A stretch of DNA of 64,000 nt from an uncultured Roseobacter sp. (GTDB lineage: Bacteria > Pseudomonadota > Alphaproteobacteria > Rhodobacterales > Rhodobacteraceae): positions 62,001 through 126,000 of the forward strand of contig CANKZM010000002.1 in NCBI GenBank assembly GCA_947488305.1, read 5' to 3'. A program made the translations under genes and the position numbers. The notes below the pieces were generated by a model that saw only the letters and a program-made list of their open reading frames with translations, was not told the DNA's origin and ran no database searches. How positions within the stretch are numbered: position 1 is the first letter of the stretch; each line of letters begins with the position of its first letter. Shown one piece after another: positions 27,658 to 36,928 of the stretch.

Positions 27658-29181
27658 TTACCGATGACGGTCCGCGCCATTCCCAGAGGCATTCGTCGAG
27701 GTGATGGGTGACGGATCCAGTGGAAACATCGGGCGCGGCACAAACTTGTAATCCATCGACCCATAGTGAAGGGTGCATAGCGCCCCACTGTCGCAAACGA
27801 TGATCCGCCCAGCAATAGGGGCAAAGGCCGCACGAAAATGCTGCATGGACTTGAGTGCAACGACGGATTTGCTAACCGGATCAATGCCAAAGGTTTCGAA
27901 CTGTTTCAGATCTAGTATCTGGTGTGCAATGGTCACGATCAGGATGTCGATGCCAACCACATGCAACACGGCAGTCGGTCCAAAGCTGCGTTCCAATCCG
28001 CCAAGGATCGGACCACTGCCAACAACGCGCCCATCGCCTGCCCATTTAACAATGCCCGTGACCCGCAACGGCCCCCCGCCGAACTCCGGCGCGGTTTTTC
28101 CACCAATGGGCAGTGTGACCTCGGCTCCCACAGGCTGCGCGTTCAAATACGCCGCCGCCACCGGATCGACAAGCGGGCCAAAACATGCATTGCCCACGCC
28201 CGCCTCCAGCAAAGCAGATAAAAGGCCCGTCGCATCGCCGTAGGCGCCTGATCCGGGGTTATCTGCGTAGTCTGCCAAGATCAGCGGCCCTGCGCTGGCG
28301 TTCCAACTCCGAGCTTCATTCGCTGCTTGGGCACTGCTCATGTAGGCGTTCAGCACCTCGTGGCGCCGCGCCCAGATGTCATCGGCCAGCGTGTTCCCGA
28401 TTTTGCGATGCTCTTCGCAATCTCCGTCGCATGTGACCAAGACCGTTGGACCAACCTCGGCGATATCGGCGCACGGAAAGGCGCCATTAATACTAATCGC
28501 ATAGACACCCTTGCGGGTCTCAAATGCGCGGGCCAGAGCATGTCGCTCGATCATTGGGCCAAGGTCCGTACGTCCGCCATTGGCCTCTTCCAGCATCGGC
28601 TGGTGGAAGCGCAAAGTGCGCGGGCTGATGTCGCCAGTCATCGTGCGTTGCAAAAGTTCAGCCGCACGCCGACCGGTGGCGCGAATATCGACATGAGGAT
28701 AGGTGGTGAAGGACACGAGGATTTGCGCCAGATTGCACATCTGCATCGTGACATTGGCATGCGAGTCCAGCGTGACGGAAATGGGCACATCGGGGCCAAT
28801 TATTGCGCGCAACCGCCGCAATATTTCTCCCTCGCCATCCTCACAAAAGTCAGTGACCATTGCCCCGTGCAGCATCAGAAATACACCGTCCCAGTTGTTG
28901 TCGGCAGCGGCGATCAGCGGTGCTGTCAGCGCATCAAACGCCGCGCGGGTCACCTTCCCGCCTGGCCCGGCGGCGGCGCTTATAACATGGTTCACATCCC
29001 ACTCATAATCTCGTCCGACATCGAGTAACCCGGCCAACTCGGTATTCTTGTCGCCCCGTGTTGCAATCGCCTGATCGCCTTTCAAAAGATAGCGATCTTC
29101 AAAGCTCCGCAGCGTTGTGGGATATACATTGAACGTGTTGGTTTCATGTGAAATTTCGGCGCTTAGAACCTTGAAGCTCAA
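27658..29181 (-). CDS. M81-family (MlrC-like) metallopeptidase
   Basis: A 507-residue protein of the MlrC/M81 family: N-terminal LSAEISHETNTFN metal motif, the TLDSHANVT motif, FTTYPHVDIRATGRRAAEL, and the C-terminal MlrC domain (LILADYADNPGSGAYGDATGLL onward). I place the start at a TTG (29181) that overlaps the TGA of the upstream RpiR gene as TTGA, because the longer open frame runs 78 codons into that gene and SFKVLSAEISHE is the normal family N-terminus. M81 enzymes cleave small peptides or cyclic amides. It is translationally coupled to RpiR, and next to a DauA-like dehydrogenase and a peptide importer. Confidence 0.85.
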   Translation of the reverse strand: MSFKVLSAEISHETNTFNVYPTTLRSFEDRYLLKGDQAIATRGDKNTELAGLLDVGRDYEWDVNHVISAAAGPGGKVTRAAFDALTAPLIAAADNNWDGVFLMLHGAMVTDFCEDGEGEILRRLRAIIGPDVPISVTLDSHANVTMQMCNLAQILVSFTTYPHVDIRATGRRAAELLQRTMTGDISPRTLRFHQPMLEEANGGRTDLGPMIERHALARAFETRKGVYAISINGAFPCADIAEVGPTVLVTCDGDCEEHRKIGNTLADDIWARRHEVLNAYMSSAQAANEARSWNASAGPLILADYADNPGSGAYGDATGLLSALLEAGVGNACFGPLVDPVAAAYLNAQPVGAEVTLPIGGKTAPEFGGGPLRVTGIVKWAGDGRVVGSGPILGGLERSFGPTAVLHVVGIDILIVTIAHQILDLKQFETFGIDPVSKSVVALKSMQHFRAAFAPIAGRIIVCDSGALCTLHYGSMDYKFVPRPMFPLDPSPITSTNASGNGADRHR

Positions 29182-30077
29182 GATCGTCTTCCCTTGGTCT
29201 TTGATTTGTAAGACGCGGTTTGATCCACATGGCCTGTAAATTTTTTGTACAGCTGCGCAATTTTGTTCATGCGGTTCTCGACCTCTGGACCCAGTTCCAT
29301 GAACACGCCGTTGACCAGTAGGTTGGCGAGGCTGGCCATCTGCGCTGTCGATTCCCAGAACAGGTTGAACGACGTCGGCACAACGAAAATCTCGTCGGCA
29401 ACGCTGTGGCCCCAATCACAATAGGGATCGGTGATCAGGGTCACCGGAATACCGGCCGCCCGCGCCTCTGCAGCCAACAAAGGCGCATTCTTGGAATAGC
29501 GGCGCGCCTCAAACATCACGAGGGCGGTTTCAGCGTTGTCTGTCGCCAGCAAGTCGGCGAAGTTGCCGCTGGCAAGGTCAAGCAGTTGCACCTTGTCCCG
29601 GAGGTATTGCAACTGATGCGCAAACACCTCGGCAATGCCGCGCTCGGTCTGAAAACCTACGACGAAGACCGAGGGCGCGGTGGCCAAACGCTTTACGACA
29701 CGCTTCCATTCCGGCGTATAGGCCGCCTCATAGACCGCAACGAGGGCTGCCATCTCTAATTCCAGACCACGGGTCAACTGATCTTCTCCGGCCAGAGTCC
29801 GTTCCTGAAGATCGCGCAACCTGTCCTTGATCAACCAAGGTTGATCGCCCATATCACTGCGCAGGTTCGACTTGAGGTCCTTGAACCCATCGTAGCCAAT
29901 CGCGCGGCAGAAACGTCCTACAGTCGGTTCGCTGACCTCAACCTTGGCAGCGAGACTGGCGGCTGTCTCGAATGGCAAGGTTCCGAATTCTGCCAGCATA
30001 TATGTGGCAATGGCCCGATCGGCCTTCGATGTGGACAGGACTGCATCGCTCAGACGTTCACGCAGAGTTTTTGTCAT
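29178..30077 (-). CDS. MurR/RpiR-family transcriptional regulator
   Basis: A 299-residue regulator with an N-terminal HTH_6 domain (residues about 5-80, SKADRAIATYMLAEFGTLPFE then SEPTVGRFCRAIGYDGFKDLK) and a C-terminal SIS domain (about 125-260, VFVVGFQTERGIAEVFAHQL, ADEIFVVPTS). SIS domains usually sense phosphosugars, but RpiR members in such loci often regulate amino-compound catabolism. The upstream 40 bases contain an imperfect palindrome (TTGGTTCA with TTTGACCAA) that could be its own operator. It is the probable regulator of the M81, dehydrogenase and ABC genes. Confidence 0.9.
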   Translation of the reverse strand: MTKTLRERLSDAVLSTSKADRAIATYMLAEFGTLPFETAASLAAKVEVSEPTVGRFCRAIGYDGFKDLKSNLRSDMGDQPWLIKDRLRDLQERTLAGEDQLTRGLELEMAALVAVYEAAYTPEWKRVVKRLATAPSVFVVGFQTERGIAEVFAHQLQYLRDKVQLLDLASGNFADLLATDNAETALVMFEARRYSKNAPLLAAEARAAGIPVTLITDPYCDWGHSVADEIFVVPTSFNLFWESTAQMASLANLLVNGVFMELGPEVENRMNKIAQLYKKFTGHVDQTASYKSKTKGRRS

Positions 30078-30115
30078 GACCCTCTCCCTATTGGTTCATG
30101 CAGTTTGACCAATTT

Positions 30116-31225
30116 TCACAAAAGCCTGCCTGGTGACAAGGCATGTGCAAAATCCTCAGATTGCAAACCAGGGCGCCCAGTATTGATCATCTCGGAGGTC
30201 AGAATGGCCAATGCGGGCGCCATCATGATCCCGAATCCGCCTTGGCCAGCCAGCCAGAAGAAGTTTGAAACCTCAGTGTCATATCCGACGACCGGTGACT
30301 CATCCGCCACAAAACTGCGCAGGCCGGCCCAACTGTGTTCGATCTTGGTGATTTTGATTGTCGTCTCGCGCTCGATCCAATCGGCAAGCTCGGCGATATC
30401 CATGTCGTCAGGCCACGCGTCATGGGGCTCCGTAGGGGTGGCGTCTCCGGGGGATGCCATCAGCATACCTCCTTCAGGCTTCAGGTAGGCACCTGACACC
30501 GCAAAATCCACCGCTGGCAAGGTAGAGCAAATAACGTCGGAAGGAGGCTTGATCATAATCGCGGTGCGCCGCTTTGGCACAAGCCCAATGGACCGAGCAC
30601 CGGCAATTGCCCCGATCTGATCCGCCCAGGCACCAGCAGCGTTGATTATGATACCGGTAAAATAACTGTTTCGGGCGGTCTGAACGTTCCAAATCCCGCC
30701 AGTCCGTGTCATTGCTATTACAGCCTGTTTTGTCTCAATCAAGGCACCGCGCGCCTTTGCACCCTTAAGGTAGGATGACTGCAAGCTGGCAACGTCGATA
30801 TCAGCCACGTTGGCTTCGAATACTACCTGTAGCACCCGATTGGGCTGCAAAAAGGGGACCATGGCGCAGGCGTCGTCGACGTTCAGCTTGGTGACTTCCT
30901 CTCCTGGTTCCGAGAGGGCCAGCAGGGCATCAAGCTCGCTTGTGTCATCCCCCTGCGCCACTGTCAGGAGGCCACGCGGCGTCAAAAGGTGCGTTTCGCT
31001 GAACCCCTCAGGCGGCGTATGAAAAAATGCCGCGCTTGCGTTGTTCACCTGGCGCACGACCGGGTTGCCGTAGTTTCTGGTAAAGAGGGCCGCCGATCGT
31101 CCCGTTGCATGGAACCCCGGGGTGTCTTCCATCTCCAACAGCAGCACAGAGCCGTAGGGAGCAAGCTCATATGCTGCTGATGCACCCGCGATCCCTCCTC
31201 CAATTATCAGAAAATCGTAGGTCAA
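30116..31225 (-). CDS. DauA-like FAD-dependent D-amino-acid dehydrogenase
   Basis: A 369-residue DAO-fold oxidoreductase with an N-terminal FAD-binding GGGIAG at residues 9-14. Several blocks match D-arginine dehydrogenase (DauA): GFHATGRSAA near the N-terminus, NAAGAWADQIG in the middle, PKRRTAIM, AYLKPEGGMLMASPGDATP, HSWAGLRSFVADESPVVGY, and FFWLAGQGGFGI near the end. It would oxidatively deaminate a D-amino acid or related secondary amine. It lies 38 bases upstream of the RpiR gene on the same strand and divergent from the ABC importer, so imported substrates probably feed it. Exact substrate unknown. Confidence 0.85.
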   Translation of the reverse strand: MTYDFLIIGGGIAGASAAYELAPYGSVLLLEMEDTPGFHATGRSAALFTRNYGNPVVRQVNNASAAFFHTPPEGFSETHLLTPRGLLTVAQGDDTSELDALLALSEPGEEVTKLNVDDACAMVPFLQPNRVLQVVFEANVADIDVASLQSSYLKGAKARGALIETKQAVIAMTRTGGIWNVQTARNSYFTGIIINAAGAWADQIGAIAGARSIGLVPKRRTAIMIKPPSDVICSTLPAVDFAVSGAYLKPEGGMLMASPGDATPTEPHDAWPDDMDIAELADWIERETTIKITKIEHSWAGLRSFVADESPVVGYDTEVSNFFWLAGQGGFGIMMAPALAILTSEMINTGRPGLQSEDFAHALSPGRLL

Positions 31226-31637
31226 AGAACCTGCCTTTCAGACGGCTTATTCAAGAATAGGATGGCCGGGTTCAAAGGACACGCCTTTGGAGAGCTTTGC
31301 AAGAAAAACTGAAACAGTTGACTCTTTGAAAGTAATATTTCTTAATTTGGCTATCTTGTGGGAAGTTTCAATGTCAAAGTCATCGCCTGTGCTGTTCCAG
31401 CATGCAGCATATGCGGATCGTCGGCTCTGCGATGAGCCAAGGTTTGCATATGGCCACGAAGACACACTGCTGTGCGCTACCCACACCAAAAAACCTGACA
31501 CATCGGGCTAATGAGATCAGGCATGCATCCGCCCGCCATCGCGGCGATGCTTGGCCTGAGCCAAAGTTGAAGAATGGGCAAAACGCCTGCGTGGTCCCCT
31601 CTTGGATACGCATCGAACAACCAACAAGGAGACACCA
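31226..31637. promoter_or_regulatory. Divergent control region between dehydrogenase and ABC importer
   Basis: A 412-base region with no gene. A candidate sigma-70-like promoter for the importer is TTGACT (31318-31323), 17 bases, CTTAAT (31341-31346). The spacer carries TGAAAGTAATATTTC (a GAAA-N6-TTTC dyad), which could be an RpiR operator. The ribosome site AAGGAG lies before the ATG at 31638. Confidence 0.4.
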
Positions 31638-33677
31638 ATGAAGAAAATCCTCTTATCAAGCGCGGCGCTTGCTGCCTGTGCAGGGGCCGCGATGGCCGCC
31701 TGTCCGGCTGTAACCGTGTCGGACCCAATGGGCATCGCCGCCGGGGCATTCCCGCAGCAATACGAATTGGCTGAATTCCAGGGACTTGCTGATTGTTCGA
31801 TGGAGATGTCTGAAAACCCGGATATCGCGGCGATGAACGCCCGTATCCGTGGCAACCCTGAATTGCCCGCTTTGGCGATGCGTCTGCCATCCGAACCGCT
31901 GGTCGTCGCCCCTTATGACATGATTGGCAGCTATGGTGGCACGTTCAATGCGATGTCCAACGCAACCGAAGCAGGCACGTCCGACTTCATGTCGGTGCGC
32001 CACGTCAACCTAGTCCGCTTTTCCGACGATCTGACGACGATCGTACCGCACGTCGCAAAAAGCTGGACGTGGAACGATGACTATACGCAGCTGACGTTTG
32101 TTCTTCGTGAGGGTCATAAATGGTCGGACGGCCAACCGTTCACCGCGGAAGACGTCAAGTTCTGGTACGAAAACCTGAACATGGACACCAACGTGATCGA
32201 AGTCCCGAAAGCGTGGTTGCTTGCGGGTGGTGAGCAGATGACGGTTGAAGTCCTAGACCCGCTGACTGTGCGCTTCAATATGCCTGCACCAAAACTGGGC
32301 TTCTTGGCTCATTTTGCAAACCACTACGGACAGGGCTTCCAACCCAAGCATTTCCTTGGGCAATTCCATCCGGACATCAACCCGGATGCCGATACGCTTG
32401 CTCAATCGTTCGGATTTGAGAATGGCTATGACGCGATCAAAGCCTATTATGGCAGTTCCGACTGGATGGACACACCGACACCGATGTTGGCCCACCCCGA
32501 TAAAGTCGCCAATCTGCCTCTTGATGCGGCACCTACACTTGAAAGTCACATCGTGATTGGTGAGACCACGGAGGGACGCCAATTTGTCGCGAACCCTTAC
32601 TACTTCATGGTCGACACGGCGGGAAATCAGCTGCCCTACATCAACGAAATGGACGAGATATTTGTTGGCGAAAGCGAAGTGCGGCTGCTGAAATTGGTCA
32701 ACGGTGAAGTTGATTACAAAGCCCAGGCGCTGCAAACCGACTACGTACCTCTGTTGATGGAAAGCCAAGAGAAGGGCGGCTTTGTTGTCGATTTGAAGCC
32801 TGACATCACTATGCCGACCTTCGCTTTCAACGTCACCTCAGAAGACCCTGAAAAGCGCAAGGTGTTTGGTGATCTGAAGTTCCGTCAGGCGATGTCTGTC
32901 GCGATGAACCGAGATGAGATCAACGAAGTTGCGATGTTTGGACTTGGGACGCCGCAACAATACGTGGGATTCTCGCCCTCTCCTGATTTCATCACATCTG
33001 AATGGAAACAGCATTTCGCACAGTATGATCCGGAGATGGCAAAGACTCTGCTGGACGAAATTGGTGTTGTGGACACCGACGGCGATGGCATGCGCGAGCT
33101 GCCGAATGGGGACGCATTGACTCTGAACCTGCAGGTTGCCACCCAAGGCATGTCGATCAAGATCGTTGAGTTGGTCGGTCAAAACTGGCGTGAGGTCGGC
33201 ATCAACAACACGGTCAAAGAAGTCACGACGGACGAATATCGTTCGGCTCAATCCTCAAACCAGCTTGATGTCACTATGTGGGAGAAGAGCGTTCCGCTGA
33301 CCACTGTACTCGGCAATCCTGAAATCTTCATTCCTCCATTCGACAACTACTTCAACATGCGTACTGCGATGCTTTGGGGCGAATGGGTCGAATCTAATGG
33401 GGCTGCGGGTGTAGAACCACCGCAGTATGTCCTCACCATGATGGAAGATATCAATGCATTCCAGGCCGCAGCGGTTGGCTCGGTTGAATCAGATGCTCTG
33501 GGTCTCAAGCTGGTCGAGAACATGACAGGGAACCTGCTGTTCATCGGCACTGTTAAAGAGCAAAAGCCGATCTATCACGCGGCGGCGCTCAAGAACGTAC
33601 CCGAGTTCAAGACGGCCTCATATGCCTACTACAGGACATACCCCTACCGTCCGTCGCAGTGGTTTCTGGACGAATAA
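31638..33677 (+). CDS. ABC transporter substrate-binding protein (peptide/opine type)
   Basis: A 679-residue periplasmic solute-binding protein of the SBP_bac_5 (DppA/OppA-like) class. A signal peptide (MKKILLSSAALAACAGAAMA) precedes the mature part starting at about residue 21. The family features are visible: IVPHVAKSWTWNDDYTQLTF, EGHKWSDGQPFTAEDVKFWYE, and LKFRQAMSVAMNRDEIN. A good AAGGAG lies 8 bases before the ATG at 31638. An 8-bp hairpin after its stop separates it from the permeases, fitting higher expression of the binding protein. It is the specificity component of the importer encoded downstream. Confidence 0.92.
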   Translation: MKKILLSSAALAACAGAAMAACPAVTVSDPMGIAAGAFPQQYELAEFQGLADCSMEMSENPDIAAMNARIRGNPELPALAMRLPSEPLVVAPYDMIGSYGGTFNAMSNATEAGTSDFMSVRHVNLVRFSDDLTTIVPHVAKSWTWNDDYTQLTFVLREGHKWSDGQPFTAEDVKFWYENLNMDTNVIEVPKAWLLAGGEQMTVEVLDPLTVRFNMPAPKLGFLAHFANHYGQGFQPKHFLGQFHPDINPDADTLAQSFGFENGYDAIKAYYGSSDWMDTPTPMLAHPDKVANLPLDAAPTLESHIVIGETTEGRQFVANPYYFMVDTAGNQLPYINEMDEIFVGESEVRLLKLVNGEVDYKAQALQTDYVPLLMESQEKGGFVVDLKPDITMPTFAFNVTSEDPEKRKVFGDLKFRQAMSVAMNRDEINEVAMFGLGTPQQYVGFSPSPDFITSEWKQHFAQYDPEMAKTLLDEIGVVDTDGDGMRELPNGDALTLNLQVATQGMSIKIVELVGQNWREVGINNTVKEVTTDEYRSAQSSNQLDVTMWEKSVPLTTVLGNPEIFIPPFDNYFNMRTAMLWGEWVESNGAAGVEPPQYVLTMMEDINAFQAAAVGSVESDALGLKLVENMTGNLLFIGTVKEQKPIYHAAALKNVPEFKTASYAYYRTYPYRPSQWFLDE

Positions 33678-33699
33678 GCGTTCTATTCAATGAAACTGT

Positions 33700-33723
33700 C
33701 GCGGGCCGCAGAACTGGCCCGCG
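33700..33723. terminator. Intercistronic hairpin after the binding-protein gene
   Basis: A perfect 8-bp inverted repeat, CGCGGGCC and GGCCCGCG with an 8-base loop, 22 bases after the binding-protein stop and 54 bases before the permease start. No U-run follows. Such hairpins commonly protect the binding-protein mRNA and attenuate the downstream ABC genes. Confidence 0.65.
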
Positions 33724-33777
33724 GCTCTAACAAGACAGACCTTCGCGGTTTGTCTTAGGTGCGGGGCACGCAATCTG

Positions 33778-34782
33778 ATGGTTCAATTTCTTCGATTTGC
33801 GGGCATCCGTGCCGCCCTTGGCTTTTTGACGCTCTGCCTTGTGTCGTTCATCGTGTTTTCCTTGATGGAACTGGTACCGGGTGACTGCGCCGAACGCTAC
33901 CTCGCCTTCAAGAACTCGCAAGGGGCGCAAATCTCTATTGCCGATATCGAAGCCGAGCGTGTGCGGCTGGGTCTGGACCGGCCGTTCTTTGAACGATGGG
34001 GCAAATGGATCTTCAACGCCTTTCAGGGAGAGTTTGGCGACAGCTGTATTCTGCGCCTGAACATCAACCAGCTTTTGGGCCAGAAAGTCTGGCTAAGCAT
34101 CGGCATCTGCCTCGGCTCCCTGTTCTTGGCCTATGCCATCGCGATCCCTGTCGGGATTGTCGCCGCCACATCGCGCAACCCGTTTTTGAACAACAGCTTG
34201 CGCCTTGTCAGCTATCTCGGCCTTGCTTTGCCGAACTTCCTGCTAGCCCTGATGATCATGCTGTTCTCGACGGTAATGTTCGGCAACAGTCTTACAGGCC
34301 TGTTTTCTCCCGAATACCGCGACGCACCTTGGGACGCCGCCAAGATCAAGGATTTTCTGGGTCACGTTTGGCTGCCTGTGTTCATTCTTGGCTGGTCTGC
34401 CACGGCCTTTGCCATCCAGACGGTGCGTGCCCTGATGTCGGACGAGATCAGCAAGCTCTATGTGACGGCGGCGTCAGCGCGCGGTGTATCGGGGCGCAGA
34501 TTGCTGATGCGATACCCCGCGCGCCATGCGCTGAGCCCGATCATCAACTCGCTCGGCTTCGATCTGAACCGTATCTTTAACGAGTTGCCCATCGTCGCCC
34601 TGATCCTGACGTTGACCGAGGCAGGCTCGCTTCTGATTGAGGCGCTCGCCCGTTCGAACGATCAGCAGCTTGCCGGAGCCATCATCTTTTTCCTGACGGG
34701 CAGCATCGTCGCCATCAACTTTGTTACCGACATCGCGCTCGCCATCTTCGATCCACGCATTCGCCGCAGCATATTGGGATAA
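33778..34782 (+). CDS. ABC transporter permease (DppB-like)
   Basis: A 334-residue inner-membrane permease of the BPD_transp_1 family. It has an N-terminal helix, the periplasmic ELVPGDCAERYL region typical of DppB/OppB, and about five further helices. The EAA loop is visible around VRALMSDEISKLYVTAASARG (about residues 218-238), where it contacts the ATPase. It lies 5 bases upstream of the second permease. Confidence 0.92.
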   Translation: MVQFLRFAGIRAALGFLTLCLVSFIVFSLMELVPGDCAERYLAFKNSQGAQISIADIEAERVRLGLDRPFFERWGKWIFNAFQGEFGDSCILRLNINQLLGQKVWLSIGICLGSLFLAYAIAIPVGIVAATSRNPFLNNSLRLVSYLGLALPNFLLALMIMLFSTVMFGNSLTGLFSPEYRDAPWDAAKIKDFLGHVWLPVFILGWSATAFAIQTVRALMSDEISKLYVTAASARGVSGRRLLMRYPARHALSPIINSLGFDLNRIFNELPIVALILTLTEAGSLLIEALARSNDQQLAGAIIFFLTGSIVAINFVTDIALAIFDPRIRRSILG

Positions 34783-34787
34783 CGGAT

Positions 34788-35930
34788 ATGACTGAAACCA
34801 ACATCTACGATGCCGCCGTCGATCAATCGGCTAAGGATGCATATTTCACGGCGTCGCAAGGGCAGCTGATCTGGACCCGTTTCAAGAAACAAAAGGCGGC
34901 GATGGTCGGTGCATGGGTGCTGGTGATCCTGATCCTGTCGGGTCTCTTCGCACCTTTCCTGACACCCTATGATCCCACGATTGCCGGGCGGGACAAGGAT
35001 TACCTGAACGGCGCGCCCACCATTCCGCAATTCTGCGATGACAACGGCTGCTCGTTGCGTCCCTTTGTTTATGCGATCGAGCGCGAACGCTCAGCCGCGA
35101 CGAATTTCAGGTGGGTTACCACCGTCAACACCGAAGAACGTAGATATGTGCAGTTTTTTGTCGAAGGTTCTGAATACAAATTGTTTTTCATAACTTTCAA
35201 CACGCACCTCTTCGGCATAGAAAACGGCTATGTCCACCTTTTCGGAACAGATTCGACGGGCAAGGACATTTTTTCGCGAACTTTCCACGCCATAAATACG
35301 TCGCTTGCGGTCGGCACCATTGGCGTGTTCATCGCCTTTGTGCTGGCACTTGTCATTGGCGGAATATCGGGCTTTTACGGTGGCTGGGTGGACAGTTTCA
35401 TCCAGATGGTGACAGACGCGGTGCGTACCATTCCCGCCATCCCTTTGTTCATGGCGCTCGCGGCTTTCATTCCCGATACTTGGAGCGCGGAAGAAAGGTT
35501 TTTCTTCATCTCGATCATATTAGGTTTCATCGGCTGGCCGACGCTGGCGCGGCGCGTGCGGACGCATTTGTTGACCGAGCGCAATCAGGAATACGTGCTG
35601 GCCGCGCAGTTGTGCGGCGCGTCCTCGGGCCATGTGATCCGCAAGCACCTGCTGCCCAGCTTCACCAGCTATATCATCGTTGATCTGGTAATTTCCTTCC
35701 CCTACATGGTGCTTTCTGAAACCGCGCTCAGTTTCATTGGGCTAGGTCTCAAAGACCCTGTGAACTCCCTTGGTGTGATGCTTCAGAACGTCACCAGTGC
35801 GGATGTGCTGCTGAACTATCAGTGGTATTTCATCCCGGTCATTTTCTTCATTATCCTCGTTATGGCCTTCGTGTTTGTCGGCGACGGTCTGCGCGACGCG
35901 GCAGACCCCTACGGGGACACCAAGAAATGA
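34788..35930 (+). CDS. ABC transporter permease (DppC-like)
   Basis: A 380-residue permease with an N-terminal OppC-N segment (FKKQKAAMVGAWVLVILILSGL), the DSTGKDIFSRTFHAI motif before the transmembrane core, and the EAA loop region RRVRTHLLTERNQEYVLAAQL. It is longer than a typical DppC because of a soluble insertion of about 90 residues between the first helix and the core, as seen in a subset of these permeases. Its stop overlaps the next start as ATGA. Confidence 0.92.
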   Translation: MTETNIYDAAVDQSAKDAYFTASQGQLIWTRFKKQKAAMVGAWVLVILILSGLFAPFLTPYDPTIAGRDKDYLNGAPTIPQFCDDNGCSLRPFVYAIERERSAATNFRWVTTVNTEERRYVQFFVEGSEYKLFFITFNTHLFGIENGYVHLFGTDSTGKDIFSRTFHAINTSLAVGTIGVFIAFVLALVIGGISGFYGGWVDSFIQMVTDAVRTIPAIPLFMALAAFIPDTWSAEERFFFISIILGFIGWPTLARRVRTHLLTERNQEYVLAAQLCGASSGHVIRKHLLPSFTSYIIVDLVISFPYMVLSETALSFIGLGLKDPVNSLGVMLQNVTSADVLLNYQWYFIPVIFFIILVMAFVFVGDGLRDAADPYGDTKK

Positions 35931-36928
35931 GCCGCCTGATCGATGTGGAGAACCTGACCCTGCAATTCGATACCGACGAGGGCCGCATCACGGCGGTCGA
36001 CGATGTATCGTTCAGTTTGGAGGCCGGCGAAGTCATGGGACTCGTCGGCGAAAGCGGGTCGGGCAAATCTGTGACGGCAAAATCCATGATGAAGCTGAAC
36101 CCGCGCAATGCAGTCTATGGCCCGGAAACCAAGATCACGTTGCATCTGGAAGACGGACCCGTCGACGTGATGTCCCTGCAAAACGATGCTGAAATGAAAA
36201 TCGTGCGGGGCGGGTCAATCTCCCTGATTTTTCAAGAACCAATGGCCAGTTTTGCTCCTGCCATCTCCATCGGGGACCAGATGGTCGAGCAATTGATGAT
36301 CCACACAGATTTCTCCAAACCGCAGTCCAAGGAGCTATCGATTGAAATGCTCGACCGGGTCGGCATTTCCGACCCCAGCGCCCGATTTGGCCAATACGCC
36401 TTTGAATTGTCCGGTGGCATGCGCCAGCGTGCGATGATCGCCATGGCGCTGTCGACCAAGCCCAAACTGTTGATCGCGGATGAACCGACCACAGCGCTGG
36501 ATGTGACCATTCAGGCACAGGTGATTGATCTGATGAAAGATCTCGTGACCGAGTTTGGCATGGGGATTATCTTCATTACCCATGATCTGGGTGTTATTGC
36601 CCAGACCGCCGACAAGGTTGCGGTGATGTATCTGGGCAAGCTAGTTGAACAAGGCAGTGTTCGCGATGTGATCCGCCGCCCGGCGCATCCCTACACGCGT
36701 GGTCTGCTTGCTGCTTTGCCGACGCTGGAAGACATCGACGCTCCCCTGACGCCGATCCCCGGCGATATCCCGTCACCGCTCGAACGGCCCAGTGGCTGTG
36801 TTTATCACACACGTTGCCAAGAGGTTGTTGGCGCGCGCTGCTCTGCCGAGGCGCCAAAGTTCCTGCAGGTCGATACCAACCATGCCGCGGCGTGCCATAT
36901 CCATGATGCAAGTGGGGGAGCCGCATGA
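35927..36928 (+). CDS. ABC transporter ATP-binding protein (DppD-like)
   Basis: A 333-residue ATPase: Walker A GESGSGKS (residues 41-48), signature LSGGMRQR, Walker B LLIADEPTTALD, H-loop FITHDLGV, and the oligopeptide-transporter C-terminal domain with Cys residues (GCVYHTRCQEVVGARCSAE). The ATG at 35927 overlaps the permease stop by ATGA; the longer open frame starting at 35822 would run into the permease gene. Overlaps on both sides show tight coupling. Confidence 0.93.
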   Translation: MSRLIDVENLTLQFDTDEGRITAVDDVSFSLEAGEVMGLVGESGSGKSVTAKSMMKLNPRNAVYGPETKITLHLEDGPVDVMSLQNDAEMKIVRGGSISLIFQEPMASFAPAISIGDQMVEQLMIHTDFSKPQSKELSIEMLDRVGISDPSARFGQYAFELSGGMRQRAMIAMALSTKPKLLIADEPTTALDVTIQAQVIDLMKDLVTEFGMGIIFITHDLGVIAQTADKVAVMYLGKLVEQGSVRDVIRRPAHPYTRGLLAALPTLEDIDAPLTPIPGDIPSPLERPSGCVYHTRCQEVVGARCSAEAPKFLQVDTNHAAACHIHDASGGAA

